This document shows positions 7,904 to 13,715 of a stretch of 19,034 nt of DNA, piece by piece. The notes under the pieces were generated by a model that saw only the letters and a list, made by a program, of their open reading frames with translations, ran no database searches and was not told the origin of the DNA. Position 1 is the first letter of the stretch; every line of letters starts with the position of its first letter. The translations under genes and the position numbers were made by a program. The stretch comes from Clostridia bacterium (GTDB lineage Bacteria; Bacillota_A; Clostridia; Oscillospirales; CAG-272), in assembly GCA_017501175.1 (NCBI GenBank), contig JAFVXK010000011.1, forward strand, positions 1-19,034, in the 5' to 3' direction.

Positions 7904-8182
7904 TTAGCCTTCTGCTCTCTTCGCTGCAAAGCACTCGCTGCAGTAAACAGCCTTGCCTTCGGTGGGCTTGAAGGGAACCTGGCAGTCCTTGCCGCACTCT
8001 ACGCAAACAGCGGGGAACATCTCTCTCTCTGCTCTCTGTGCGTTCTTCTTTGCGACACGGCACTCCTTGCATCTGGAGGGCTTGTTCTCAAAGCCTCTAG
8101 CTGCATAGAACTCCTGCTCACCTGCGGTGAACACGAACTCGTTGCCACAATCCTTACACTTCAATGTCTCGTCCTGGTACAT
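7904..8182 (-). CDS. Double zinc-ribbon protein
   Basis: The protein is 92 residues with two treble-like zinc sites. The first uses C9/C12 and C38/C41 (LKCKDCGNEFVFTAGEQEFY ... RCKECR). This is the common small zinc-ribbon domain in which the EQEFYAARGF core is conserved. The second uses C60/C63 and C81/C84 (CVECGKDCQVPFKP ... VYCSECF). Similar proteins are frequent in Clostridia and in some environmental phyla. No function is established; binding to nucleic acid or a ribosomal partner is only a guess. The ATG at 8182 has a GAGGAA site about 10 bases upstream. The gene follows the SigH-like gene and the tRNA-like element on the same strand and ends in a strong terminator. Confidence 0.88.
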   Translation of the reverse strand: MYQDETLKCKDCGNEFVFTAGEQEFYAARGFENKPSRCKECRVAKKNAQRAEREMFPAVCVECGKDCQVPFKPTEGKAVYCSECFAAKRAEG

Positions 8183-8209
8183 GCGTTTCTTTCCTCACTT
8201 AAATAGGTT

Positions 8210-8237
8210 ATAATATTTGCCCACTGACGGATTCCAA
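8210..8237 (-). promoter_or_regulatory. Candidate promoter for the zinc-ribbon gene
   Basis: The minus strand shows TTGGAA (8232-8237) and TATTAT (8210-8215) with a 16-base spacer, about 28 bases before the zinc-ribbon start codon. The -35 part coincides with the T-loop of the tRNA-like element. The match is fair, not strong. Confidence 0.4.
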
Positions 8238-8280
8238 CCGACGCCTTTGTAAACAACGCTCTCCCTTAAGCTATCTGGGC
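8219..8280 (-). other. Degenerate tRNA-like element (probable tRNA pseudogene)
   Basis: This 62-base stretch on the minus strand folds largely like a tRNA. The acceptor GCCCAGA pairs with AGTGGGC in five of seven positions. TA occupies the position 8-9 place. An intact D-arm GCTT-AAGGGA-GAGC follows. A T-arm has loop TTGGAAT and a CGG/CCG core. The part between D- and T-arms is only 15 bases (normally about 23) and cannot form a proper anticodon arm; TTG/CAA with a four-base loop is the best available. The conserved C of the T-loop is G, and no CCA is encoded. It starts 7 bases after the sigma gene stop. A decayed tRNA is the simplest reading; a structured regulatory leader is the alternative. 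Confidence 0.45.
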
Positions 8281-8287
8281 ATATAAA

Positions 8288-8851
8288 CTAATTCAGACCG
8301 CCGCGCTCCAAAAATTCGCGTGACAGCTTTGCGGCAATACGGTTCTTTGCATTGTCAACCGACTTTGCGCTCTTTGACAGACTTGCCGCGATGTCTGCCG
8401 TGGTATATCCTCGTATTTCAAGTATACAAACCTTATATTCAAAATCCGAGAGAACCGATTTGACGAATTTTCCAATAGCCTCAAGCTCCTCACGGCGCTC
8501 GAGCCTCGATGCTATATCGTCAACAACGGCTATTTTTTCAACCTCTACCTCCTCGGAAATCACGCTGTGCGTTTTTTCCCTGCGTAGTATGTCACATAGA
8601 TGGTTGTAAATGCATCTGCCGGCATAAGTGCCAAATGATGCACCGTTTCGCTCGTCATAGGTGGTAATAGCCTTCAAAAGCGCAAAGCACGCCTCAGAAC
8701 GCACCTTGTCGAAATCCATCGAAAGCTTGGCTGCCGAAGCTGCCATAAGAGGCGTGTAGCTTTCAACTATTCTGTCAAAAGCCTCGTTATTCCCCGTCGC
8801 CTTGAACTCCTTAATCAAGGAGAGGATATTATCACCTCTGACATTATCCAT
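8288..8851 (-). CDS. Sigma-70 family RNA polymerase sigma factor, SigH-like
   Basis: The protein is 187 residues. Region 2 spans about 22-97 (EAFDRIVESYTPLM, then EACFALLKAITTYDERNGASF and YAGRCIYNHLCDILRREK). The linker carries an acidic stretch, EEVEVEKIAVVDD. Region 4 spans about 134-178 (LSDFEYKVCILEIRGYTTADIA ... SAKSVDNAKNRIAAKL). The KSVDNAxxR recognition-helix signature is the one seen in SigH of spore formers. It is shorter and more diverged than typical SigH (around 210-218 residues), so it may be a paralogue. The ATG at 8851 has an AAAGGTGG site 6 bases upstream and a consensus promoter. Closeness to rlmB recalls the clostridial rlmB-sigH neighbourhood. SigH normally directs early sporulation and transition-phase genes. 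Confidence 0.8.
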   Translation of the reverse strand: MDNVRGDNILSLIKEFKATGNNEAFDRIVESYTPLMAASAAKLSMDFDKVRSEACFALLKAITTYDERNGASFGTYAGRCIYNHLCDILRREKTHSVISEEVEVEKIAVVDDIASRLERREELEAIGKFVKSVLSDFEYKVCILEIRGYTTADIAASLSKSAKSVDNAKNRIAAKLSREFLERGGLN

Positions 8852-8875
8852 TGTTTTCCACCTTTAATTATTTAT

Positions 8876-8904
8876 ATTATAGCTTTGTTTTTAATCTTTG
8901 TCAA
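8876..8904 (-). promoter_or_regulatory. Consensus sigma-A promoter for the SigH-like gene
   Basis: The minus strand has TTGACA (8899-8904), exactly 17 bases, then TATAAT (8876-8881), a perfect match to the housekeeping consensus. Transcription would start near 8869, leaving a leader of about 18 bases. The rest of the 150-base gap up to 9001 is A/T-rich with no gene visible. Confidence 0.9.
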
Positions 8905-9001
8905 GCATTTTGTTAAAATTTTTTGAATTTTTTCCGAAATTTTTACAAAATTTTACTTTTTTACTCGCAAAAAACCGTTAAATCAAACAAAATTGATACT
9001 T

Positions 9002-9556
9002 TTATGACAAAAACTCCATTCTGCCTGTTGCAGAAAAAAGCATACCGCGATAAACCGCGTCATAATGAGCATCGTAATTACTCTTAATTGCCTCAGCCTC
9101 AGCTCTCGATGCAACGGTAATGGTGGTATTTAAAATCTCTCCGTATCTGTCTGTGGCAATCATAGTTACCGCATAGCGTTTTCCTTCGGTTTCCGTGATA
9201 TAGCTCTTCACGGACGCATTTCTCGCCGAGAGTGAGATGTGCTTTATAGCGCTTCTAACGCTTTTTTCTCTGAAGCCCTCGTCAAGACTGTCATAAAGCT
9301 CTGCCGAAACCGAATGTCCGAGCTCCGAAATCATATAATACTTCTCGCCGTCAACCTCGTCGAAATAGAGATGACCTGCGTCAACCAGCTCCGAAAGGCA
9401 CTGGTCGTAATCAAGCGTTATCTCGCGGGTATTTTCCGAAACTATATCTATAAGCGACGTATGGTCTATTGGGTTGCCGATTCTGTCGAGGAGAAAGAGC
9501 AGGAAAATCTTGATATCGGTTATTGTATCAAGTCCAAATTGATTTCGTTTTTTCAA
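9002..9556 (-). CDS. DUF4364 family protein (winged-helix-type)
   Basis: From the TTG at 9556 the protein has 184 residues. The N-terminal part (about 6-90) reads as a winged-helix regulator-like fold: DTITDIKIFLLFLLDRIG, then LSELVDAGHLYFDE and YYMISELGHSV. The C-terminal half is a strand-rich domain (SYITETEGKRYAVTMIATDR ... ILNTTITVASRAEAE). DUF4364 proteins are widespread in Clostridia with no proven target. An in-frame ATG at 9604 falls inside the loop of the upstream terminator and has no ribosome-binding site. TTG at 9556 has AGGAG (9564-9568) 7 bases upstream, and the protein there begins with the expected short basic lead. No clear promoter lies between the terminator and the start, so expression may depend on readthrough from the lipoprotein gene. 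Confidence 0.78.
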   Translation of the reverse strand: MKKRNQFGLDTITDIKIFLLFLLDRIGNPIDHTSLIDIVSENTREITLDYDQCLSELVDAGHLYFDEVDGEKYYMISELGHSVSAELYDSLDEGFREKSVRSAIKHISLSARNASVKSYITETEGKRYAVTMIATDRYGEILNTTITVASRAEAEAIKSNYDAHYDAVYRGMLFSATGRMEFLS

Positions 9557-9563
9557 AGTTTTG

Positions 9564-9568
9564 CTCCT
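9564..9568 (-). promoter_or_regulatory. Ribosome-binding site fixing the TTG start of the DUF4364 gene
   Basis: AGGAG on the minus strand, 7 bases before TTG at 9556, is the only good site upstream of this gene and lies just past the terminator U run. Confidence 0.65.
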
Positions 9569-9587
9569 GTTCTGACTGATTTTAAAA

Positions 9588-9618
9588 CCCGCGAGTGAGT
9601 ACACGCCTCTCTCGCGGG
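9588..9618 (-). terminator. Rho-independent terminator after the peptide-binding lipoprotein gene
   Basis: CCCGCGAGTGAG (9588-9599) pairs with CTCTCTCGCGGG (9607-9618) with a single T-T mismatch and a 7-base loop. On the minus strand it is followed by TTTTAAAA. It starts 13 bases after the lipoprotein stop at 9631 and precedes the DUF4364 ribosome-binding site. Confidence 0.85.
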
Positions 9619-9630
9619 ATACCGTTGTTT

Positions 9631-11352
9631 TTAGTCTTCGAGATATTCCTTGTAGTTTGCGAGTGCCATCTTGTCAAGGACGAAATTACCGAATGCATCG
9701 GTGGTGACACCCGAAATATCCGCACTCGAGAAGCTGAAGTTCTGGTTGAACACTATGGGGGCTATGGGCGCGGAATCAACGAGAAGCTTCTCTGCCTGAC
9801 GGAGCGCCTCGTTGCGAGCCGCATCATCGGTTGCCTTATAAGCGGCGTTGATGAGAGAATCATACTGCATATCGGACCAGCCGCTGATATTAGTGCGCGA
9901 CTCGCCGGTTGCGAAGTTCTTACCCATTCCGGAGAATGCGGTTGAGAACGCAGAAAGCGCTACGAACGGGTCGGTAGAATAAAGCTGCCAATCAAGAGCT
10001 ATAACGTCGTAATCCGAAGCACCGACTGCTATCTCACCGAGAAGAACCTGAAGTGCAGAATCGGAGAAGCTGTTGCCGTTTACGGTAGAGTCTATTTTAC
10101 CAAGCTTCTCAATATTTACAACGAAGCCTGCATCGAGAGCCTCCCAAGACGCCTTTACAAGCTCTGCTATAGCAATGCTTTCGGGGTCGTCGTTAACGGT
10201 AAGCGTAAATTCCTTAGAAACACCCGAAAGGTCAACACCTGCAAGAAGTGCGTTTGCGACGTTTTTCGTGTCATCTGTGGAAATAAGAGCCTCGCCACCA
10301 AAGGTGTTTATCATATCGGGAATGAAGCCGTCCGCCGCCTTACCAAAGGTAATAGCCTTAACAATAGCATCTCTGTCAATAGCTGCAGAGAGCGCCTTTC
10401 TTACCTCTTTAATAGCAAAGAGAGGGTTCTTCGTGTTGAAAACGTAGGAATAAACCGAGAGGTCGTCGGAAACAACAGCCTTATCCGCATTAGCCTTTCT
10501 GTCCGCAAGGGTCGCATCGGTCATGTAGAAGACGGTCTTTTTCTCTATATCGGAGTAGCTGAGCGCCGTTTCGTTACCGTCAACGTTAAAGGTTGCCTTA
10601 AGCATACTCGGCGTAACGAACTTGGTATATTTCTCCGAGGTCATCTTCTGATGGTATCCCTCGTTTCTCGATACGGTTATCTGTCCGTCCTCGTAGTCAA
10701 GAAGAGAAATTTTGAAAGGACCGTTGAATACCGCAGTACCGGTGCTCTTCGACCAATAGGTAGGAGCGGAGGTAACGATATCCTCACGAAGAGGAGCGGT
10801 TGCAACCGACGCGAGATTTTTGAGAAGTCTGTCGATATTTGCACCCTCGCGGTATCTAATGGTTATCTCATAGATATCGGTCTGGCGTGCTCCGAAATCG
10901 TATATGGACGCCTCACCGTTCTTTATAGCAAGTGCATTTTCTATGTCGTAGAAGAGTGCAGCCGCAGGATTTGCATTGTTCGGCTCAAGCATAAGCTTCG
11001 TCCAAGCGTAGATATAATCGTCTGCCACAACGCGCTTACCGTCGCTCCAATAGCTTTCCTTGAGCTCTATAATTATCTCGCTCTTTTCCTTATCGATGCG
11101 ATACTTCTTAGCGGCGGAGCACTCAAGCTTACCTTTGGAGTTAACGCTGAAAAGCGGCTCGTAAAGAAGGCTCATAAGAGCTTCCGCGTTGCTGTCCGCA
11201 TAGTACTCGGTGGGGTCGAAATCGTAAATCTCTTCACCAAGATAAACGCTTATCTCAGCACCCTTATCGTCAGGTGTGCCGCAGCCGACAAGAACCGACG
11301 CCGAGCCGATAAGCATAACGAGGGTCAAAAGCATTGCAATTATTTTTTTCAT
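9631..11352 (-). CDS. Peptide ABC transporter substrate-binding lipoprotein (SBP_bac_5 family)
   Basis: From the ATG at 11352 the protein has 573 residues. It opens with a lipoprotein signal peptide, MKKIIAMLLTLVMLIGSASV followed by the lipobox LVGC, so C24 should be lipidated and the mature protein anchored outside the membrane. The body has family 5 features: SLLYEPLFSVNSKGKLE near the start, IELKESYWSDGKRVVADDYI, a FNGPFKISLLDYEDGQITV block, and VRKALSAAIDRDAIV. Family members bind oligopeptides, or other ligands such as nickel, for an ABC importer. No permease or ATPase gene is adjacent, so it is an orphan here. The open frame continues to 11376, but GGAGG (11358-11362) and the signal peptide fix the start at 11352. 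It has its own promoter and terminator. Confidence 0.92.
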   Translation of the reverse strand: MKKIIAMLLTLVMLIGSASVLVGCGTPDDKGAEISVYLGEEIYDFDPTEYYADSNAEALMSLLYEPLFSVNSKGKLECSAAKKYRIDKEKSEIIIELKESYWSDGKRVVADDYIYAWTKLMLEPNNANPAAALFYDIENALAIKNGEASIYDFGARQTDIYEITIRYREGANIDRLLKNLASVATAPLREDIVTSAPTYWSKSTGTAVFNGPFKISLLDYEDGQITVSRNEGYHQKMTSEKYTKFVTPSMLKATFNVDGNETALSYSDIEKKTVFYMTDATLADRKANADKAVVSDDLSVYSYVFNTKNPLFAIKEVRKALSAAIDRDAIVKAITFGKAADGFIPDMINTFGGEALISTDDTKNVANALLAGVDLSGVSKEFTLTVNDDPESIAIAELVKASWEALDAGFVVNIEKLGKIDSTVNGNSFSDSALQVLLGEIAVGASDYDVIALDWQLYSTDPFVALSAFSTAFSGMGKNFATGESRTNISGWSDMQYDSLINAAYKATDDAARNEALRQAEKLLVDSAPIAPIVFNQNFSFSSADISGVTTDAFGNFVLDKMALANYKEYLED

Positions 11353-11394
11353 TTTTACCTCCGGGGAGTTGCGCAAATATTTTTATTACAATAT

Positions 11395-11423
11395 ATTTTA
11401 ACATAATCCGCGCATTTTTGCAA
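11395..11423 (-). promoter_or_regulatory. Candidate promoter for the lipoprotein gene
   Basis: The minus strand has TTGCAA (11418-11423), a 17-base spacer, and TAAAAT (11395-11400), close to the sigma-A consensus. The predicted start point, near 11388, leaves a leader of about 36 bases. Confidence 0.6.
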
Positions 11424-11457
11424 TGTATATTTTCTTTAAACGGAATTTTCGTTTATT

Positions 11458-11486
11458 TGCACAAAAAAATATTTGTATTTTGTGCA
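11458..11486. repeat. Perfect inverted repeat between the lipoprotein and gpr genes
   Basis: TGCACAAAA (11458-11466) and TTTTGTGCA (11478-11486) form a 9-base perfect inverted repeat around 11 A/T-rich bases. It lies in the divergent gap (11353-11561), about 75 bases upstream of the gpr start and about 35 bases beyond the lipoprotein -35 box. It could be an operator. No convincing sigma-G or sigma-F promoter could be assigned upstream of gpr. Confidence 0.45.
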
Positions 11487-11561
11487 TTTTGACGATTTGC
11501 CCCAGTGAATAACACGCAATTCTTCCGTCGAAAATGATGGCAAACGGTTTTGGGGGAAAAT

Positions 11562-12410
11562 ATGTACGAATATTTTTGTAAGGGTGACACTCCCGAGAGC
11601 GACCTTGCGTGTGAAAGAAGAAAAGCCGACCTGTCGAGCGACGGCGTAGAATACTCCAAGCACTTCTCCGGCCCGGGAGTTTGGGAGCGAATAAAGATAA
11701 CAAACGAAAACGGTACGAAAAGCATAGGCCGCCCTATCGGAAACTACGATACTCTGTCCTTTGAGCGAATGGACCTGTTCGATTCGGACGCGATGGCTGA
11801 CGCGGCAAACGAGGTTTCAAAGGAGCTGTGTCTGCTATTTGGTGAGCTTGGCGTTGCACCTGAGCGCCTCTTGGTCGTCGGGCTTGGAAACAGCGAGCTA
11901 ACCCCCGATGCGATAGGCCCGAGATGCGCAGAGCTTGTATGCGCCACAATGCATATCAAGAAGCACGACGAGGCTATATTCAACTCATTGGAGTGCGCGG
12001 AGATAGCCGTAATTAAGCCCGGCGTAACCTCGGAGAGCGGACTTGACGCCGCTTCTACCGTCCGCAGCACCTGCGAGCTCGTAAAGCCGAACGCACTTTT
12101 AGCCATTGACGCTTTGGCTTCAAGCTCCGCACAGCGACTTGGCAGAACAATACAGTTTTCAAACACAGGAATATTCCCCGGCTCGGGTATCGGAAACCCA
12201 AGAGGCGCTATAACGAAGGAAACGGTAGGCGCTCCCGTAATTGCCATAGGAGTTCCTACCGTTATAGATGCCCGCATACTTGCAGGCAAGGAAGATTTGC
12301 TTGGCGGCGAGACAATGTTCGTATCTCCGAAGGAGATAAACGGAATAGTCAAGGCTGCGGCAAAAATAATTGCCGACGGCATAAACCAAGCCTTTGGAAT
12401 AAGTCTTTAG
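11562..12410 (+). CDS. gpr: Spore germination endopeptidase GPR
   Basis: GPR degrades small acid-soluble spore proteins when the spore germinates. It is made in the forespore as an inactive zymogen that loses a short N-terminal propeptide. From the ATG at 11562 the protein has 282 residues. Diagnostic blocks are VVGLGNSELTPDAIGP and, later, PGVTSESGLDAA, LLAIDALASSSAQRLGRTIQ, GIFPGSGIGNPR and VGAPVIAIGVPTVIDA. The aspartates of TPDAIGP (D116) and AIDALA (D183) match the two catalytic aspartates of the family, about 67 residues apart. The N-terminal block reads ESDLACE instead of the usual RTDLAxE. A TTG at 11550 is in frame but has no ribosome-binding site; the ATG has a GGGGGA stretch before it. 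The stop overlaps the convergent obg gene by 4 bases. Its presence marks the host as a spore former or a recent descendant of one. Confidence 0.94.
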   Translation: MYEYFCKGDTPESDLACERRKADLSSDGVEYSKHFSGPGVWERIKITNENGTKSIGRPIGNYDTLSFERMDLFDSDAMADAANEVSKELCLLFGELGVAPERLLVVGLGNSELTPDAIGPRCAELVCATMHIKKHDEAIFNSLECAEIAVIKPGVTSESGLDAASTVRSTCELVKPNALLAIDALASSSAQRLGRTIQFSNTGIFPGSGIGNPRGAITKETVGAPVIAIGVPTVIDARILAGKEDLLGGETMFVSPKEINGIVKAAAKIIADGINQAFGISL

Positions 12411-13690
12411 TAAACGAAATCAAATTCGAAATCGTATATGCTTACGGTGTCGCCTTCCTTAACTCCCGCCTCGCGAAGCTTGTCTATTACGCCGTTTTTA
12501 ACCAAAACGCGCTGGAAGAAGTTAAGAGATTCGTAGTCGTTAAAGTTAATCTGTCCCATAAAGTTGAAGAGCCACTGTCCTTCAACGATATATTTCTCGT
12601 TTTCACGGCGAACCGTCGTTTCGGTAATACCGCCGGCAGAGGCAAGAGCCTCGTCCTCGGGCGAGTATTCAGGCTCGTACACCGTGAGAGGCGGAAGCTC
12701 ACGAAGCTTTTCCGACGCCGCTCTGACAAGCTCGGAAAGTCCCTCGCCCGTAACGGCTGAAACCCACACGACCTCGCGTCCGAGCTCCGCCGCACGAGCC
12801 TTGAAGCGCTTCACACTCTCGGAGTTCATATCGGCGCTATCGCACTTATTGGCTACAAGTATCTGCGGACGCGTGGAAAGCTCCTCGGAATAGCGCACAA
12901 GCTCTGTGTCTATCTTATCGATGTCATCGGCAGGCTCTCTGCCGTCGGTTCCCGCGACGTCAACCACGTGCAAAAGAAGTCTGCATCTATCGACGTGGCG
13001 TAAAAATGCGTGTCCAAGACCAAGCCCCTCCGATGCGCCCTCGATAAGTCCGGGAATATCAGCGGCAAGGAAGCCGTGTCCCTCTCCGGTGGAAACCACG
13101 CCAAGATTGGGGGAAAGAGTTGTGAAGTGATAATTCGCTATCTTTGGCTTTGCCGAGGAAATTCTCGACAGTATAGAAGATTTTCCGACGTTTGGGAAGC
13201 CTATAAGTCCTACCTCTGCAAGCATTTTCAGTTCAAGCAGAACCTCGCGCTCCTCGCCCTTCGTTCCGCTCTTTGCAAATCTCGGAATTTGGCGCGTGGG
13301 CGTTGCAAAATGACGGTTGCCCCAGCCGCCGCGTCCACCCTTGCACAGAACGTACTCCTTGGCGTTTGCCATATCGAATATTATTTTACCCGTTTCAACG
13401 TCGCGTATGAGCGTGCCCGCGGGAACGCTTATCACAACGTCCTCGCCGGTTTTACCGTGCTTCTTACCGCCCATTCCGTTAGCACCGTTTTCGGCAACGA
13501 ATTTTCTCTTATATCTAAAGGCTAGAAGTGTGTTTGAGCCCTCGTCCACGCGGAAGACGATATTACCACCTCGTCCGCCGTCGCCGCCGTCGGGACCACC
13601 CGCAGAAACGTATTTTTCTCTGTGGAAGGTAACCGCTCCGTTTCCGCCGTCGCCTGCCTTTACATAAATTTTTATATTATCGACAAACAT
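12407..13690 (-). CDS. obg: GTPase ObgE/CgtA (Obg)
   Basis: Obg is an essential GTPase that binds the 50S ribosomal precursor and links ribosome assembly to stress and, in Bacillus, to sporulation. The 427-residue protein has all three domains. The glycine-rich Obg fold is at 1-158 (AGDGGNGAVTFHREK, GGPDGGDGGRGG, KGGRGGWGNRHFATPTRQ). The G domain has G1 GFPNVGKS (164-171), a TTLSPN switch I, G3 DIPG, and G4 NKCD. A C-terminal OCT domain ends in SIYDFEFDF. The ATG at 13690 follows AAGGAG. It lies 25 bases after der. In most Firmicutes obg follows rplU-rpmA, so placement after der is unusual. The 3' end overlaps gpr. Confidence 0.97.
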   Translation of the reverse strand: MFVDNIKIYVKAGDGGNGAVTFHREKYVSAGGPDGGDGGRGGNIVFRVDEGSNTLLAFRYKRKFVAENGANGMGGKKHGKTGEDVVISVPAGTLIRDVETGKIIFDMANAKEYVLCKGGRGGWGNRHFATPTRQIPRFAKSGTKGEEREVLLELKMLAEVGLIGFPNVGKSSILSRISSAKPKIANYHFTTLSPNLGVVSTGEGHGFLAADIPGLIEGASEGLGLGHAFLRHVDRCRLLLHVVDVAGTDGREPADDIDKIDTELVRYSEELSTRPQILVANKCDSADMNSESVKRFKARAAELGREVVWVSAVTGEGLSELVRAASEKLRELPPLTVYEPEYSPEDEALASAGGITETTVRRENEKYIVEGQWLFNFMGQINFNDYESLNFFQRVLVKNGVIDKLREAGVKEGDTVSIYDFEFDFVY

Positions 13691-13715
13691 TTTGTTCTCC
13701 TTTTATTAGAGGACT

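Noticed and set aside
8219..8280. Functional tRNA (valine-like TAC in the loop)
   Set aside because: The stretch between the D- and T-arms is about 8 bases too short, so TAC cannot be presented in a seven-base anticodon loop, and acceptor mismatches are present.
10651..11406. Plus-strand open frame of 251 codons opposite the lipoprotein gene
   Set aside because: It is fully antisense to the signal peptide and body of a recognised binding protein, with no start signals.
11480..11515. Sigma-G-type promoter for gpr
   Set aside because: GCATT near 11484 and GAATAAC near 11507 are suitably spaced, but the -10 match is poor, so no promoter is claimed.
12310..12400. Terminator hairpin for obg inside the gpr 3' end
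   Set aside because: AAGGCT/AGCCTT and GGCAA/TTGCC pairs exist on the minus strand, but the stems are short and no U run follows.
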